Shown here piece after piece: positions 60,094 through 64,000 of a stretch of DNA of 64,000 bases. Position numbers and translations under genes: made by a program. The stretch is taken from assembly GCA_002914845.1 (NCBI GenBank), contig JXTC01000117.1, forward strand, positions 375,970-439,969. The letters are read 5' to 3'. The stretch's first letter is position 1. Every line of letters starts with the position of its first letter. This DNA comes from Trema orientale. Lineage: Eukaryota; Streptophyta; Magnoliopsida; Rosales; Cannabaceae. The notes under the pieces are model-generated. The model saw only the letters and a program-made list of their open reading frames with translations, had not been told where the DNA came from and did no database searches.

Positions 60094-61857
60094 ATGGTGT
60101 GTATATTTCTCACTTTTTTTCTCGTTCGAATGCATTCTCATTTTTATCTTTTTTGGGGTTTTTTTTTTTTTTTTTTCTCGGTTTCTTGGTTTTCATTCGA
60201 TTCTTTGATGATTTTCCCAAGTGGGTTTTGGTTTTCTGACTCTGTCTTTTTTTTTCTTTTTGCTTTTTGGCCTTTGTTTTATAGGGTGCTGGAGGCCCTG
60301 ATGATGAGGACACTAGCAGGTGGCCGCCATGGTTGAAGCCTCTGCTCAAAGAGAGCTTCTTTGTTCAATGCAAGTTGCACGCTGATTCCCACAAGAGCGA
60401 ATGCAATATGTACTGCTTGGATTGTATGAACGGAGCTCTCTGCTCTCTCTGCCTTGCCTACCATAAGGACCATCGCGCTATTCAGGTTCTTGGCTTCAAT
60501 CCTTGAAACCCTGTTTAAGATTCCCCTGTTTTTCGTCATTTTTGGCATTTGGGTTTTCTTTCTTTTTCCTTTTCCCCATTTGGGTTCTGTTTTTCTTTCT
60601 CAAGGAATCAAGGGAATCCTTCTTTTTTCCCAGCTTTTTGTCACTCGTTTGGGGTAAAAATGGCTTCTTTTTTTTCCTAGTCTTTTTGGAACAAAGATGG
60701 CTCTTTTGAACAATTGAGTCAAAAACGAAATGTAATGCTTTTGTTTTTAGATTTTCAAATAAATTAAATAAAAAGGAGAAAAACCCAATTGAGCAAAACC
60801 CACCAGAATCTTTAAATTGAATTCAGAAATCTTCTGCTGCTTCAAATGTTCACATTTTCCATGATTTTTACATGGTTTTGAGTTCGAGTATTTTCATCGG
60901 TTTCTGATTGAAATTTTTTGGGTTGTGATTGATGAAATGACAGATAAGGAGGTCCTCATACCATGATGTGATAAGGGTCTCGGAGATTCAGAAAGTTTTG
61001 GACATCAGTGGAGTCCAGACCTACATTATCAACAGCGCCAGAGTGGTCTTCTTGAACGAGAGGCCTCAGCCTAGGCCTGGCAAAGGTGTCACCAATACCT
61101 GTGAAGTCTGCGAGCGAAGCCTCCTTGACTCCTTCAAATTCTGCTCCCTCGGTTGCAAGGTATATTAGCTTTCTCCACAATGCCTCTATCATTGAGTTTT
61201 CCCCTGTTTGGTTTCCGGGAAAATGAAGGAAACTGAATCCGAAATCAAATTCTTTCCCTCTTTCTCTCTCCTCTTTCTGTTTTGTTTCTGTCCCTCAAGC
61301 AATCAAACCAATCAGCTCAGACTAAATGTCATTCATTTGGTTGGTTAACCCGAGTTGACTTTCCGTCGTCTTGTGGCCAGTGATTACTGATTAGGTAGTT
61401 AAATGTGGGACTTTTTCTGAATTCCGTACACTTTTTCCTTCATTTTCCCGGGAACCAAACGGGTCTCATGTCCTAATGAACCGAATCCCGGTTCTGGGTC
61501 AGTCGATTTTTCGTATTCCCATCATCAATCTGGCCTGAAGATTCTCAATTTCTCTGGTTTTGACGTGTTGGGGTTCAGTTTAATTTTGACAAATTTTGGG
61601 GCTTTTTTTTGCAATTTCAGATTGTGGGTACCTCGAAGAATTTCCAGAAGAAGAAGAAGCAATTGACGGTAATGGCGTCGGATTCTGAGGATTCATACAG
61701 CAGCAGTAGCCATGGCCACCGGTCAAAGAGCAATAACAAGGTTCAGAGCTTCACGCCGTCAACACCGCCCCCAACTTCCGTTAATTACAGAACGGCCAAG
61801 CGAAGAAAGGGTATTCCCCACCGAGCCCCGATGGGAGGACTACTCATTGAATACTGA
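60094..61857 (+). CDS. PLATZ transcription factor family protein, 218 aa, four coding segments
   Basis: Coding segments are 60094-60096, 60285-60485, 60944-61159 and 61621-61857. Introns are GT...AG: 60097-60284, 60486-60943 and 61160-61620. The first coding segment is only the ATG; all splices fall between codons (phase 0). The protein starts [10 protein letters not shown], followed by [17 protein letters not shown]. The PLATZ zinc region has C30, H33, H37, C41, C45, C48, C54, C57, H61 and H64, and a second cluster C121, C124, C135, C139 ([20 protein letters not shown]). A KKKK patch (150-153), a serine-rich stretch [11 protein letters not shown] and a KRRK basic motif (200-203) near the end fit a nuclear protein. 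Family members bind A/T-rich DNA in a zinc-dependent way and mostly repress transcription (established). All family residues are present and it looks functional. Confidence 0.95.
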
Positions 61858-62430
61858 GTCCTCTGTAATTTTTAGTTAATTGCATTATTGCCCCGTTCAT
61901 ACTAAGTTAGTTTTGCCATAATGCCCTTCCAATGCCCTGAGCTTTTCACTCAAAGGCCGGTGTTGGACTACCCACTACACTAGCTTAATTCTCTCTCTAG
62001 CATTGTACATAGTAGCCAATAGAAAGTGCAAAATGAAAAGTTGGGAAAGGTAGGAAATAAAGACAAAATGAAGGACCAAGTGAGCAAAGAGGAGTGGAAA
62101 AGAAATATATATACCTATATGAATATAGAGTAAGTTTTTTAGACTTTATAGTGTCCTAGTTTTGACGATGAAAAAAACAAAAAAAAAAGGGTGGTGGTTT
62201 TTACTATTTTAGAGTGATTATACATAAGTTTTGGAGTTTCATGAAAATGTAAATACTGGGTTTATTTTATTTTTCTTGTCTTTATTTTTCCTTAATGTTA
62301 GAGAGATAGGGAAAAGACAATGTACTCCTCGGAAATAGGGGAATGTGTCTATATATGGAATATGTAATAAGAGTTTTTATAGTTTGTAATTTTGTATGTA
62401 TAGTGTATTGTGTTTTCTAATTTTAGAAGG
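61858..62430 (+). other. 3' untranslated and downstream region of the PLATZ gene
   Basis: An AATAAA lies at 62056-62061, about 200 nt after the stop codon. T-rich sequence follows, with further TTTATTTTATTTT and TTGTATGT elements up to 62410, typical of plant 3' ends. The exact cleavage site is not visible. Confidence 0.5.
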
Positions 62431-62580
62431 TTTTCGACTGGTGGCGGTGCAATCCATTCCGGCGGGTCCCACGGCGGCCGCCTCGTGTGGGATGGTTCAA
62501 GACTGAGTCTCGGCGTGAGAACGTGGCAGGTTGTGATTGGATGTTGGAAAGGTTGTCTAGTCATCTCGAGTCTCGGAATC
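62431..62580. other. GC-rich island without an assigned gene
   Basis: About 150 bp including GGCGGGTCCCACGGCGGCCGCC and GAGTCTCGGCGTGAGAACGTGGCAGG stand in AT-rich DNA. The frames across it have no recognisable content. It could be the edge of another promoter or a transposon fragment. Confidence 0.35.
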
Positions 62581-64000
62581 AAAAAAAAAAAAAGTAGGTC
62601 AGCCGCCCCTCCTTACACGATTTTTCCGCTTAAAATTAAAAAAAAAAAAAAATCGCGTGTCAGAATTCAGAAAGTCGGTTTCTTTGCAAGTGGGTTTCAT
62701 ACTAATGTGGGACCGTCATGTCGGGACACGTCTGCAGCCGTTGGATCATTTTTCGTGGTGATGATGCTTTGTTCTAAATTCTAGGGTAAAATTCGTTTTT
62801 ATTTTCGGAAAAAAAAAGAAAAGAAAAATGGGATGCTTTTTAGCATGTAGATACTTTTCAATTAAAATAGAAACTATTTCCAATAGAGACAAAAAGATAA
62901 AATTTAAAATAAACGAAGGAAAAAAATATGCAATTCAACTCCATCCTGGGGTAAATATTTGGTTATTTTTTAAGCCGTTTTATTCATTAATAAAAAATAC
63001 AAGAGTCAAAGAAGTTTTCAACAGGGTATAAATTATTTGAAGCAGGGAAGTGTGAGAACTGATCCTCTTAAATGGTCAAATTTTTAAAAAAATTATTACA
63101 TTATATATTTCTGATGTAGTATGATGCTGAAAAGTTTAGTGTTTTAATTTTTGTTTATCAAGCTCTGAAGTCTAAAGTCAAAATAAATAAGAATGTTTTA
63201 AGGAAATTTATTTTTAACTATAAAAATGTTATTAAATTCAAGCAATAGTTAATAATTTATGTGACGATGGCTAGGTTTAAAGTAATGTAATATAGTTTCG
63301 TGATCTTTTGAAGTTGTTGAAAAGCCAGATTGATCAAGTTATATACGAAATTCATAAAATGATCACCGTGCATAAGCTTCACCTGTCCCCCGAAAGGAGA
63401 TTACAGAAAAATATATACGGCAGATCTTCTTTTGATTTTATATCACCTGCGATCATCAACTTTTTCCCTAAGTATTAATCAGGTTCCCAACTTTTTTTTT
63501 TTTTTGGTAGTTTTAGATCCCAAATATTTCACATTCGTATCGTTTTAAACCTTTTTCAACTTTTGCGTCTAATTTAGTCGTTATCTAACAATTTTAGTAT
63601 CATTAGGGTTCTCAACCTTTGCACAATGTATCATTTAAATTCTTATTCTTAATTTTGTAGTTTTTGACTCCTTAAACTTCTATTTTTGTAACACTTAGAT
63701 ATTTTTGAGTTAAAATCCAACTCTAATCAAATTGTACTAGACAAATTAATGAAAACTAACAAATGAGAACTACCAATGGAATTTCAATACCAATAAGACC
63801 TTTTTCAAAAAAGATAATCTAAACAACAATATTATTTTTAATTAATTCTTATTACCTACAATATTGTACGATTTAATTGTCTTACTAATGGTGGTTAAAT
63901 TCATTTTCTCCAATTATATAAACTCATCAATCTTTTTTTTTTTCAGTTAAAACTAATAAATAATAAAAGAAGTTTAAAAACTTCTTAAATAACAATTAAT
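62581..64000. other. AT-rich intergenic DNA to the window end
   Basis: No gene or clear mobile element is seen. Confidence 0.4.

Noticed and set aside
60110-60349. Lysine-rich minus-strand ORF over PLATZ intron 1
   Set aside because: It is the reverse of the T-rich intron and of exon 2.

Overview
This window looks like nuclear DNA of a flowering plant, most likely a dicot. It is AT-rich and gene-poor. It carries a PLATZ zinc-binding protein gene with four coding segments and canonical GT/AG splice sites, a small plant-type cysteine-rich protein gene, a relic of a plant U-box/ARM E3 ligase, a Tat-type Ty3/gypsy LTR retrotransposon, and many MULE, hAT and Harbinger-like MITEs plus tRNA-derived SINEs. 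I cannot name the species from the sequence. Nothing points to bacterial, plastid or viral DNA.

Layout. A single-exon gene for an uncharacterised cysteine-rich protein lies on the minus strand at 903-1595. From there to about 15.7 kb there are no intact genes, only MITEs (3913-4247, 8791-9196, 10889-11245, 13533-13789), AT-rich microrepeat elements and a frame-broken fragment of a PUB25/26-like E3 ligase (about 11760-12241). From 15767 to 28247 lies a nested block: a MITE-like element (TAT flanks) split by an 11,725-bp LTR retrotransposon (16242-27966, 5-bp duplication AATAT, two 790-bp LTRs). From 28.2 to 59 kb there are further transposon relics (hAT types at 38915-39504, 50772-50997 and about 57369-58044; a SINE at 42532-42726; a 108-bp tandem duplication at 37508-37724) and long AT-rich stretches with no convincing gene. 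The intact PLATZ gene is at 60094-61857 on the plus strand, with a CT-rich leader.

The retrotransposon is the richest part. Gag-pol runs on the minus strand in one reading frame from 27081 to about 21230, in the order gag, zinc knuckle, protease, RT, gypsy RNase H, a second (archaeal-type) RNase H, integrase. It is broken by about a dozen stop codons but stays in frame until a final shift in a 7-base homopolymer. Facing it, on the plus strand, is a second gene with its own TATA box (17493), two GT/AG introns that preserve the frame, and an end at 20595. The two genes converge on a short tandem array of hairpin-forming repeats (20898-21075). Dual RNase H, an antisense extra ORF and 3' tandem repeats are the known signature of the Tat lineage. 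Both genes are now disabled.

The two genes that look functional are the cysteine-rich protein gene and the PLATZ gene. They are about 58 kb apart and nothing in the sequence links their roles.
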